From positions 1 through 17,894 of the forward strand of contig CAZVEV010000104.1 in NCBI GenBank assembly GCA_964625865.1: DNA of 17,894 bases, read 5' to 3'. Every line of letters starts with the position of its first letter. Position 1 is the first letter of the stretch. The notes under the pieces were generated by a model that searched no databases, was not told where the DNA came from, and saw nothing but the letters and a program-made list of their open reading frames with translations. Both the position numbers and the translations under genes were made by a program. This DNA is from CAZVEV01 sp964625865 (GTDB lineage: Bacteria > Planctomycetota > Phycisphaerae > SM23-33). This document shows positions 12,276 through 17,894 of the stretch, piece after piece.

Positions 12276-13475
12276 GTGAGTGAGAAGCAGTCGAGTGTTG
12301 GGCCGCTGGCGCGGCGGATGGCCGTTGCGGCGGCTGTTGTGGTGGCGGCTTTCTCCCCGCCGGCGCCGGGGGCCGACACGCCCAAGGCCAAGCCCGTCAT
12401 GCGGCGTTTCACTACGCCCTACTACACCATCTACACCGATCTCGACGACGACATGGTTCGTGAGGCGATCGCGCGGACTACGGCGATGGGCAACGAGTAT
12501 GCCAGGCGAATCCGCGGGTTCGGCGCCCGCGTCCGGCGCCGCCTGCCGTTCTACCTCTACAGCCGCCTCGAAGACTACCGCAACGCCGGCGGGCCCGACG
12601 ACAGTTGGGGGTTCTACTCGGGTACGGCACTGATGGTCGCCGCCGAAAAGGGCAGCGAGGCGCGGACGTGGTCGCTGGTACAGCACGAGGGGTTCCACCA
12701 GTTCCTCGACGCGGCCATGCGGGCCAAGGTCCCCGTCTGGCTAAACGAGGGGCTGGCCGAGTATTTCGGCAACGGGCTGTGGACCGGGGACGGCTTCGTC
12801 ATGGGCGCCATCCCCACCTACCGCCTCCTGCGGGTAAAGCTCCAGATCCAGTTCCGGCGAACGCGTCCGCTGTCCGAACTGCTCGAGATGAACGACGAGA
12901 CCTGGAACGAGGAGATGTCCACGCGGAACTACGACCAGGCGTGGATGATCGTCCACTTCCTGATCCACGGGGCGGACGGCAAGTACCATCGCCCGTTCGC
13001 CAGGTTCCTGACCGACGTGGGGGCCGGCCGCCCCTGGGCGCCCGCCTTTACGAGGTACTTCGGGCGCAACGTCAAGGCCCTCGACGACGAGTGCAACAAA
13101 TGGTGGCTGGCCCAGCCGAACCGCGCCACGCCCAGGGTCTACGCCACCGCCCTGGTCCAGACGCTGACGAGTTTCCTCGCCCGCGCGGTGGCCAAGCGTC
13201 AGAAGATTACCGACTTCGACGACTTCCTCGCCAAGGCCACCGCGGGCACCCTCGCCTGCCGCGACGACCAGTGGCTTCCGCCCAAACTGCTCAAGGACGC
13301 CCTGGCGATCATCAAGAACCCCAAGGCGTGGCAACTCCGACGGATCGGCGCCTATCCCTCCCTTGTCCTGACAGACACCGCCGGCTACGTCTACACGAGC
13401 AGTTTCACGATCAGCCGCGGCCGCCCCGCGAAAGTCACCGTCACGGTCACCCCGCCCCCGAAAACGCGGAACTGA
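12276..13475 (+). CDS. Secreted DUF1570-type HExxH (gluzincin-like) protein
   Basis: This 399-residue protein has an N-terminal signal-like segment (MAVAAAVVVAAF at 15-26, then Pro/Ala-rich to about 34). A region TPYYTIYTDLDDD (47-59) opens the catalytic domain, followed by HEGFH (137-141), which fits the zinc motif HExxH, and VWLNEGLAEYF (154-164), which supplies the third ligand, probably Glu158. This layout is typical of DUF1570 and peptidase-MA-like proteins, so a zinc metallopeptidase outside the cytoplasm is likely but substrate and activity are unknown. The C-terminal part (about 290-399) is not recognised. I chose GTG 12276 because GGGAG (12264-12268) precedes it by 7 bases; ATG 12318 would cut into the signal region. 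Confidence 0.8.
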   Translation: MSEKQSSVGPLARRMAVAAAVVVAAFSPPAPGADTPKAKPVMRRFTTPYYTIYTDLDDDMVREAIARTTAMGNEYARRIRGFGARVRRRLPFYLYSRLEDYRNAGGPDDSWGFYSGTALMVAAEKGSEARTWSLVQHEGFHQFLDAAMRAKVPVWLNEGLAEYFGNGLWTGDGFVMGAIPTYRLLRVKLQIQFRRTRPLSELLEMNDETWNEEMSTRNYDQAWMIVHFLIHGADGKYHRPFARFLTDVGAGRPWAPAFTRYFGRNVKALDDECNKWWLAQPNRATPRVYATALVQTLTSFLARAVAKRQKITDFDDFLAKATAGTLACRDDQWLPPKLLKDALAIIKNPKAWQLRRIGAYPSLVLTDTAGYVYTSSFTISRGRPAKVTVTVTPPPKTRN

Positions 13476-13500
13476 CGGACCGGTCAATACGCCTCGCCCC

Positions 13501-13573
13501 GTAGGGCGTGCAACTCGTTGCACGCGGAACGAAGGCGCAGTCTCCCCCGCGTGCAACCAGTTGCACGCCCTAC
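13501..13573. repeat. Long inverted repeat, nested hairpins
   Basis: Arms 13501-13527 and 13547-13573 pair at 26 of 27 positions around a 19-base loop. Each arm itself contains a small hairpin of the GTGCAAC-NN-GTTGCAC form, a REP-like architecture. It lies between the DUF1570 stop and the radical SAM start and may also end the former's transcript. Confidence 0.85.
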
Positions 13574-13577
13574 GCGC

Positions 13578-13606
13578 TTCGCACGCATGACTCGCATCTG
13601 TATACT
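13578..13606 (+). promoter_or_regulatory. Candidate promoter placing transcription start at the radical SAM ATG
   Basis: TTCGCA (13578-13583, 4 of 6) and TATACT (13601-13606, 5 of 6) are 17 bases apart. A start site 7-8 bases after the -10 would coincide with ATG 13614, and no Shine-Dalgarno is visible. This suggests a leaderless mRNA. Confidence 0.4.
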
Positions 13607-13613
13607 GCACGCT

Positions 13614-14720
13614 ATGAGTTTCGCCGAAGACATGATGTCACACGTCCAGCGGGCCTACGAGGCCGCCGGCGGGAACGCCGTCGATCCGCGGAGCCTTCTG
13701 GCCGATCCGCTGCGTCTGGGCGCCATCGCGGCGGCCGGCGAGCAGCGCCGTCTCGACAGCGAGCAGCGCCTCGGCACGCCCGTGCCGCGATTCTGCATCT
13801 TCTCGGTGACGTGGCAGTGCAATCTGGACTGCAACGGCTGCTACGCCAAGGACTACGCCCGCGGGGCCGAACTGGCGCCGGCTGAGATAGACCGCGTCGT
13901 GCGCGAGGCCTGCGAGTTGGGCAGCTTCATCTTCGTCATTGCCGGCGGCGAGCCGCTGCTGGTCGACGGGCTGGTCCCCATGCTGGGACGGATCGACGAA
14001 GCGCTGTTCTTCGTGTTTACCAACGGTACGCTGCTGGACGACGTGACGGCGGGCGCGATCGTGGAGGCCGGCAACATCATGCCCGTGGTCTCCATCGACG
14101 GGCCCGCCCACGTCACCGACGCACGTCGCGGCGAGGGCGTCAGCGCCCATGTGGCCTCCGCCATGGACGCCCTGACCCGCGCAGGGGCGGCCTTTGCGTT
14201 CTCCAGCATGGTCACGCACGAGAACCTCCGCCACGTGACCAGCCGCCCGTGGTGCGACGAACTCTGGCAGGCCGGGGCGCGACTCGGGTTCCTCATCGAC
14301 TACGTCCCGATCGGCTCGGACATCGACGAGGCCCTGGTCCTGACCGACGCCGACCGCGAATGCAAAGCTGCCGCCGTAGCCGACAGACTCCAAGAGGCCC
14401 GCCCGCTGGTGGTCAACTTCCCCGCCGACGAGTACGCCGTCGGCCCCTGCCAGGCCGCCGGCCGCGGCATGATCCACATCAACGCCGACGGCTGCGTCGA
14501 GCCCTGCCCCTTCGCCCACTACGCCGCCGACAATGTCCGCGACACGTCCCTGGCCGAGATCCTCGCCTCCCCGTTCTTTGCCGCCATCCGAGACGAGATC
14601 TCCCACCTGCCGAACCCCCGCGGCGAATGCCTCCTCCTGGCCCACACCCCCCAACTCTGCGCCATCGCCCAACGCACCGGCGCGACGTGCACCGACACGC
14701 TCGGCACCGGCGGATGCTGA
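13614..14720 (+). CDS. Radical SAM protein with Cys-rich C-terminal region
   Basis: Radical SAM enzymes use a [4Fe-4S] cluster to split S-adenosylmethionine and start radical chemistry. The 368-residue protein has the cluster motif CNLDCNGCYAK (Cys69, Cys73, Cys76), the SAM-binding GGEP (111-114), FTNGTLL (135-141) and VVSIDGP (158-164). The C-terminal part has Cys279, Cys294, Cys298, Cys339, Cys349, Cys359 and a terminal Cys368, with INADGCVEPCPFA (289-301). This resembles a SPASM-like domain binding an auxiliary cluster. No precursor peptide or partner enzyme is adjacent, so the substrate is unknown. ATG 13587, in frame, would add nine residues; I prefer 13614 because of the -10 box between them. 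Confidence 0.88.
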   Translation: MSFAEDMMSHVQRAYEAAGGNAVDPRSLLADPLRLGAIAAAGEQRRLDSEQRLGTPVPRFCIFSVTWQCNLDCNGCYAKDYARGAELAPAEIDRVVREACELGSFIFVIAGGEPLLVDGLVPMLGRIDEALFFVFTNGTLLDDVTAGAIVEAGNIMPVVSIDGPAHVTDARRGEGVSAHVASAMDALTRAGAAFAFSSMVTHENLRHVTSRPWCDELWQAGARLGFLIDYVPIGSDIDEALVLTDADRECKAAAVADRLQEARPLVVNFPADEYAVGPCQAAGRGMIHINADGCVEPCPFAHYAADNVRDTSLAEILASPFFAAIRDEISHLPNPRGECLLLAHTPQLCAIAQRTGATCTDTLGTGGC

Positions 14721-14742
14721 GCCGGCACTGGCGGAATGAAAC

Positions 14743-14787
14743 AAGGCCCGCCGAGGCGTGCTGTAGTGCGTTGCCTCGGCGGACCTT
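14743..14787 (-). terminator. Terminator-like hairpin after tRNA-Glu and the radical SAM gene
   Basis: Arms 14743-14757 and 14773-14787 pair at 14 of 15 positions around a 15-base loop. Read on the minus strand it follows tRNA-Glu directly and is trailed by CTTGTTTCATT, a loosely T-rich stretch. It also lies 22 bases after the radical SAM stop, so it may serve both convergent transcripts. Confidence 0.65.
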
Positions 14788-14792
14788 CGTAC

Positions 14793-14865
14793 TGACCCCA
14801 CGGGGACTCGAACCCCGGTTGCCGGGATGAAAACCCGGTGTCCTAGGCCTCTAGACGATGGGGCC
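14793..14865 (-). tRNA. tRNA-Glu (anticodon TTC)
   Basis: The reverse complement begins GGCCCCATCGTCTAGAGG and folds into a full cloverleaf. The acceptor GGCCCCA pairs with TGGGGTC plus discriminator A; the anticodon stem CCGGG/CCCGG holds loop TTTTCAT, giving TTC; the T arm is CGGGG-TTCGAGT-CCCCG. The 73-base body does not encode CCA. The anticodon complement is at 14829-14831. Confidence 0.97.
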
Positions 14866-15263
14866 AACTGTCTTGGCGCCCAGCCGGAAATGTCCCGGCT
14901 TGGAACGGCGTATGATACAGGATAAACGCACGATGGCAAGGGGTAATCGGCCAGGAATGCGGAAAAGTTCGGCGCGGTTCACACGAGGGCAACGGTGTTG
15001 CCGCGACAGCGTCGTAGAAGCCAGGCCGATCCCTGTGGCCGCGTTTGGACCTGGTAGCGGGGGTGAGGATCGTTTTCTTCGGCCAAGTGCGGCCACGGGA
15101 CGGCCAGACCCCTTAGCCGGGCTTCTGGGGGCTCGTCCACTGACCTGAGAGGAGAGAGTGGAAAGCAGACCGCAGGAGACGGTCGCGTGCTGCCGGACGC
15201 ACATCTCCAGCCGTTGCCGTTCCCTGCCGTTTCTCCTTTCTCCTTACACCTTTCTCCTGCTCT
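14866..15263. other. Region between tRNA genes with no supported gene
   Basis: Apart from the tRNA-Glu promoter (14912-14939) and a pyrimidine-rich tract (about 15226-15263, a purine tract on the minus strand built of GGAGAAA units), I see nothing definite. A 60-codon minus-strand frame starting at 15295 overlaps the tRNA-Lys end and hairpin and encodes low-complexity Lys/Glu/Arg peptide, so I do not call it a gene. Confidence 0.5.
14912..14939 (-). promoter_or_regulatory. Promoter for tRNA-Glu
   Basis: On the minus strand TTGCCA (14934-14939) and TATCAT (14912-14917) each match consensus at 5 of 6, with a 16-base spacer. Transcription would start about 40 bases before the mature tRNA 5' end. 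It implies that tRNA-Glu can be expressed independently of the ribosomal gene block. Confidence 0.55.
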
Positions 15264-15295
15264 ATGAAGAAGGCCGCGAAAGCGGCCTTCTTCAT
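15264..15295 (-). terminator. Perfect hairpin abutting the tRNA-Lys 3' end
   Basis: Two 14-base arms (15264-15277 and 15282-15295) pair perfectly around a 4-base loop. The hairpin shares its outermost base with the tRNA discriminator. On the minus strand no T-run follows (AGAGCAGGAG), so it may be a 3'-processing or attenuation structure, not a classical terminator. Confidence 0.55.
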
Positions 15296-15367
15296 GAGGG
15301 AGCTGGGACTCGAACCCAGAACCTACGCCTTAAAAGGGCGTTGCTCTGCCAATTGAGCTACTCCCCC
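15295..15367 (-). tRNA. tRNA-Lys (anticodon TTT)
   Basis: The reverse complement begins GGGGGAGTAGCTCAATTGG. The acceptor GGGGGAG pairs with CTCCCTC plus discriminator A; the anticodon stem ACGCC/GGCGT holds loop CTTTTAA, giving TTT; the T arm is CTGGG-TTCGAGT-CCCAG. CCA is not encoded. It lies 56 bases after the frr stop on the same strand with a small GGGCGT hairpin between (15375-15391), so it may be cotranscribed with frr. Confidence 0.97.
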
Positions 15368-15423
15368 GCTGGGTGGGCGTCAGCGACGCCCGTCGCCCGC
15401 GGCTGGCTGCCACGGCCGCTTCA

Positions 15424-15984
15424 TTATATCTCCTCGATCTCCTTTGTCTTGGCGTCGAGGGCGGATGAGACCTTCTTTTCGTAGTCGTTGGTCAGCTTCT
15501 GGATGCTGTCCTTGCCCTTCTTGGCCTCGTCTTCGGTCAGGTCGGAGGCCTTCTGCTGGCGATCGGTTTCCTTGTTGCCGTCCCGCCGGGCGTTTCGGAT
15601 GGTCACGCGGCAGGCCTCGCCCATCTTCTTCAGTTGCGTGACGATCTGCGCCCGCCGCTCGCCGGACAGCGGCGGCACGGCCAGCCGGATCACCTTGCCG
15701 TCGACGCTGGGGGTGATACCGAGGTCGCTGGCGTAGATGGCCTTCTCGATGTCCTTCAGGCACGAGGGGTCGAACGGCTTGATGACGATCAGCGTGGCCT
15801 CGGGGGTCGCGATAGCGGCCAGTTGACGCAGGTCGGTCGGCGAGCCGTAGTACTCGACCTTGATATGGTCGACCAGCCCTGCCGACGCCCGCCCCGTGCG
15901 GATGCCACGAAACTCGTTGTGGAGATAATGGACAGCCGACTCCATCTTCTCCTCGACGTCCATCAGGATTTCGTCCATAGCCAT
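15424..15984 (-). CDS. frr: Ribosome recycling factor
   Basis: RRF, with EF-G, splits the post-termination ribosome so that it can be reused. The 186-residue length is standard. Family motifs are clear: a long N-terminal helix with NEFRGIRTGRAS, VEYYGSPTDLRQLAAI, IKPFDPSCLKDIEKAI, SDLGITPSVDGKVIRLAVPP and LSGERRAQIVTQLKK, then a charged C-terminal helix. I start at the first ATG of the pair at 15984 (MAMDEI), with GGGAG 8 bases upstream; the second ATG at 15978 would lose two residues. The pyrH stop is only 14 bases upstream, indicating one operon. Confidence 0.97.
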   Translation of the reverse strand: MAMDEILMDVEEKMESAVHYLHNEFRGIRTGRASAGLVDHIKVEYYGSPTDLRQLAAIATPEATLIVIKPFDPSCLKDIEKAIYASDLGITPSVDGKVIRLAVPPLSGERRAQIVTQLKKMGEACRVTIRNARRDGNKETDRQQKASDLTEDEAKKGKDSIQKLTNDYEKKVSSALDAKTKEIEEI

Positions 15985-15998
15985 AGGTCCTACTCCCG

Positions 15999-16724
15999 TC
16001 ACTCGCACCCCACGGTCGTTCCGACGTCCATCCCGCGGACAGCCTTTGCGAGGTTGCCCGCCTCGGCGAACTTGAAAACGACGATGGGCAGATTGTTCTC
16101 CATGCACATCGAGACGGCCGTCAGGTCCATCACGCCCAGTTGGTCGGCAAGGACCTGCTGATACGTCAGCCGTTCATAGCGTTTGGCGTCGGCGTTGGTT
16201 ACCGGATCGCTGTCGTACACGCCGTCGACGTTGGTGGCCTTGAGCACCGCTTCGGCGCCGATCTCCAGTGCCCGCAGCGACGCGCAGGTGTCGGTGGTGA
16301 AGAACGGGTTTCCCGTCCCGCCGGCCAGCACGACGACGCGTCCGGCATTCAGGTGGCGGATGGCCACGTCGCGTGCGAACGTCTCGCACGCAGTCCCCAT
16401 GGGTCTGGCGCTCATGACGCGTGCGGGGATGCGGTGGCTCTCAAGCGTATCGCGCAGGGCCAGCGCATTGACCACGGTGGCGAACATGCCCATCGCGTCG
16501 GCGGTGGGGCGCTGAATGTGCGGGTTGTCCCTGAGGTGCCGCCCGCGGATGAGGTTCCCGCCGCCGATGACGATGGCCACCTGCACGTCCATCCCGACGA
16601 CGGGCGCTATCTCGTCGGCAACAGCCCACGCCGCCGCCGCGTCGATCGGCGCCCCGTCCGCCCCGACCAGACTCTCGCCGGAGAGCTTGACCAGAACACG
16701 CTTGTACTTCGCTTCATGCGACAT
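15999..16724 (-). CDS. pyrH: UMP kinase (uridylate kinase)
   Basis: PyrH phosphorylates UMP to UDP in pyrimidine nucleotide synthesis and is a hexamer of the amino-acid-kinase fold. The 241-residue protein has VLVKLSGESL near the N terminus, IVIGGGNLIRG, the UMP-contacting DAMGM, VVVLAGGTGNPFFTTDT and KATNVDGVYDSDP, all in family order, and ends shortly after FKFAEAGNLAKAV as expected. ATG 16724 (MSHEAKYK) is where homology begins; 13 more in-frame codons to 16763 are not conserved-looking. The Shine-Dalgarno is weak. It lies between tsf and frr, the usual bacterial order. Confidence 0.97.
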   Translation of the reverse strand: MSHEAKYKRVLVKLSGESLVGADGAPIDAAAAWAVADEIAPVVGMDVQVAIVIGGGNLIRGRHLRDNPHIQRPTADAMGMFATVVNALALRDTLESHRIPARVMSARPMGTACETFARDVAIRHLNAGRVVVLAGGTGNPFFTTDTCASLRALEIGAEAVLKATNVDGVYDSDPVTNADAKRYERLTYQQVLADQLGVMDLTAVSMCMENNLPIVVFKFAEAGNLAKAVRGMDVGTTVGCE

Positions 16725-16813
16725 AGGTTCATCCAGATCGGGGTCCAAGCGTATGGGCGCCACGTTGCCGGCGGTGGGGCCTCAGCATCGTCTCAACGCC
16801 GAGCCGCCATCCG

Positions 16814-17608
16814 TCAGCCGCCGATGGCGAACCGTGCGAAGGCCGTCACCGTCGCAGCGCCAAGGATGTCCTTGACCTTCTGCTTCTCGTCACGAACGTA
16901 TGGCTGTTCGAGCAGGGCCTTGCCCGCCGCGAACTTGCGCATCTTGCCTTCGACCATCTTTTCGGCGATTTCCTGCGGTTTGCCTGAGTCAATCGCCTGC
17001 TGCGTGGCAAACGCGCGTTCCTTGTCGAGCAACTCGGCGGGGATGTCGTCAACCGTGATGCCCATCGGGTCCGAGAACGCGATGTGCATGCACAGGCCCG
17101 ACAGCGTCTCGTCGTCGACCTCGCCGTCCACGCCCACCAGCACGCCGACCTTGTTGTTGTGGTGGAGGTACGAGCCGATCTTGGCGGCGGCAATCTTCAC
17201 GCCGCGAACGTAGCCCATGTTCTCGCCGATCTTCGCCAGGGCGCCCTGGACGGCGCCGCTGATGTCGTCGGTGGCCTCGACGGGTCCGGCCTCGACGGCC
17301 AGCGCCATGCCGGCGACCTCGGCGACCATGGCCTTGAAGACCTCGTTGCGTGCGCAGAAGTCGGTCTCGCAGGAGACTTCCACCATCGCCGCCGCCGTCC
17401 CGTCGTCAGTGGTCTCGATGCCCACCAGGCCCTCGGTGGTCTCGCGGGAGGCCTTCTTGTCGGCCAGCGCCAGCCCCTTGGCCCGCAGGATGTCGCGCGC
17501 CGCTTCCATGTCCCCGTCGGCCTGCGTCAGCGCCTTCTTGCATTCCATCATGCCCTGTTGGGTCTCGTCCCGAAGGGCCTTGACCATCTTTGCAGTGATC
17601 TCTGCCAT
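16814..17608 (-). CDS. tsf: Translation elongation factor Ts
   Basis: EF-Ts is the nucleotide exchange factor that recycles EF-Tu-GDP. The 264-residue protein opens with MAEITAKMVKALRDETQQGM and a UBA-like domain (to about 53) with MMECKKAL and ILRAKG, followed by the EF-Tu-contacting segment CETDFCARNEVF (79-90), then a core domain with HHNNKVGVLV and MHIAFSDP. Cys84 stands where many EF-Ts proteins have Val in TDFVARN. ATG 17608 has AGGAG 5 bases upstream. The gap to the upstream gene's stop is 81 bases and to pyrH 89 bases. Confidence 0.97.
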   Translation of the reverse strand: MAEITAKMVKALRDETQQGMMECKKALTQADGDMEAARDILRAKGLALADKKASRETTEGLVGIETTDDGTAAAMVEVSCETDFCARNEVFKAMVAEVAGMALAVEAGPVEATDDISGAVQGALAKIGENMGYVRGVKIAAAKIGSYLHHNNKVGVLVGVDGEVDDETLSGLCMHIAFSDPMGITVDDIPAELLDKERAFATQQAIDSGKPQEIAEKMVEGKMRKFAAGKALLEQPYVRDEKQKVKDILGAATVTAFARFAIGG

Positions 17609-17689
17609 GATTTCTCCTGAGTTCGTCTGTTTCCCGTCCGTCGGCGCGTGCCGCGGCGGGAGGGTGGATTACCGTGATGCTCGGATTGC

Positions 17690-17894
17690 TCAGACCTGTT
17701 CGGCCTGCGAATCGCCTTCGGTTGCCGTCGGCTCGGCCGGGGCCGGGGCCGCGGCGGGCGCGGGGGCCGCGGCAGGCGGCGGGTCCGCAACAGGCGCCTC
17801 GACGGGCGCCTCGACGACGGGCTCTACCGGCGCGGGGGCCGCAACGGGCTCGGGGGCCGGCGCGGGCGTTGCGACCGGTTCGCCGGCCGCCGCG
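17690..17894 (-). CDS. rpsB: Probable 30S ribosomal protein S2, C-terminal Pro/Ala/Glu tail only (partial)
   Basis: Only the last 67 codons are in the window; the 5' part lies beyond the right edge. The visible peptide is a low-complexity tail of EPVA, APAP and EAPV units ending in EGDSQAEQV. No S2 motif is visible, so the identity rests on gene order: rpsB directly precedes tsf, pyrH and frr in most bacteria. Extended acidic, Ala/Pro-rich S2 tails occur in some planctomycete-type genomes (recalled, not checked). It could alternatively be another protein ending in such a tail. Confidence 0.65.
   Translation of the reverse strand, partial: AAAGEPVATPAPAPEPVAAPAPVEPVVEAPVEAPVADPPPAAAPAPAAAPAPAEPTATEGDSQAEQV

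Noticed and set aside
13638..14939. 433-codon minus-strand frame
   Set aside because: It is antisense to the radical SAM gene and also runs through tRNA-Glu.
15113..15295. 60-codon minus-strand frame starting at the tRNA-Lys end
   Set aside because: Its start is the hairpin and tRNA discriminator, and the peptide is low-complexity from purine repeats.
16140..17213. 357-codon plus-strand frame
   Set aside because: It is antisense to pyrH and tsf, which are certain.
1..17894. CRISPR array, prophage or transposon
   Set aside because: No regularly spaced direct repeats, no integrase or transposase, and no phage genes. The repeats present are palindromic REP-like units or short interspersed arrays.

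Overview
The window looks like a chromosomal segment of a GC-rich bacterium, most likely a planctomycete and perhaps of the Phycisphaerae type. The clues are inferential: a conserved rpsB-tsf-pyrH-frr core block, a Gly-rich bacterial RRM protein, a DUF1570-type HExxH protein, a Tat-exported TIM-barrel sugar isomerase-like protein, a stand-alone PANK4-like DUF89 phosphatase, and GAAGCACGAAA / GATTTACGATTT type dispersed repeats between genes. I see no prophage, transposase, CRISPR array or integrase. Most of the coding capacity is housekeeping or carbohydrate-related.

Layout. 1-208 is a leader holding a dispersed repeat. 209-1842 carries miaA and a degenerate metallo-beta-lactamase-fold gene, joined by an ATGA overlap. 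1843-2150 is an imperfect inverted pair of repeat arms ending in a -10 box. 2151-4417 holds two tandem CNNM/CBS membrane proteins, again with an ATGA overlap. 4418-4628 is a repeat cluster with a 34-bp hairpin between convergent genes. 4629-5849 (minus) is an L-rhamnose isomerase of the Pseudomonas stutzeri type; diverging from it at about 6036-7634 is a sensor-GAF-SpoIIE/RsbU-type phosphatase. 7635-7856 holds a vestigial second copy of the phosphatase 3' end, which also reads as a promoter, and a GC-rich leader. 7857-8936 is the DUF89/PANK4-like phosphatase, followed by a lipoprotein with an aldose-epimerase-like look (9009-10244). A 17-bp perfect hairpin separates it from the convergent Tat-exported sugar isomerase-like gene (10341-11267, minus). 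An RRM protein gene (11633-11947, minus) is flanked by palindromic repeats. 12276-13475 is the secreted DUF1570/gluzincin-like protein and 13614-14720 an uncharacterised radical SAM protein with a Cys-rich C terminus.

The right end is all on the minus strand. In transcription order it holds the Pro/Ala/Glu-rich C-terminal tail of a gene that is probably rpsB (cut by the window edge), tsf, pyrH, frr, tRNA-Lys(TTT) and tRNA-Glu(TTC). Together these serve translation (initiation, elongation, recycling, tRNA supply) and pyrimidine nucleotide supply; miaA at the far left also serves tRNA function.

I did not find an obviously new multi-gene system. The points most worth a second look are the fused promoter / duplicated phosphatase tail at 7681-7714, the metallo-beta-lactamase-fold protein without its HxHxDH motif, MiaA with Gly in place of the P-loop Ser/Thr, the bacterial PANK4-like phosphatase with a long leader, and the radical SAM protein of unknown substrate.
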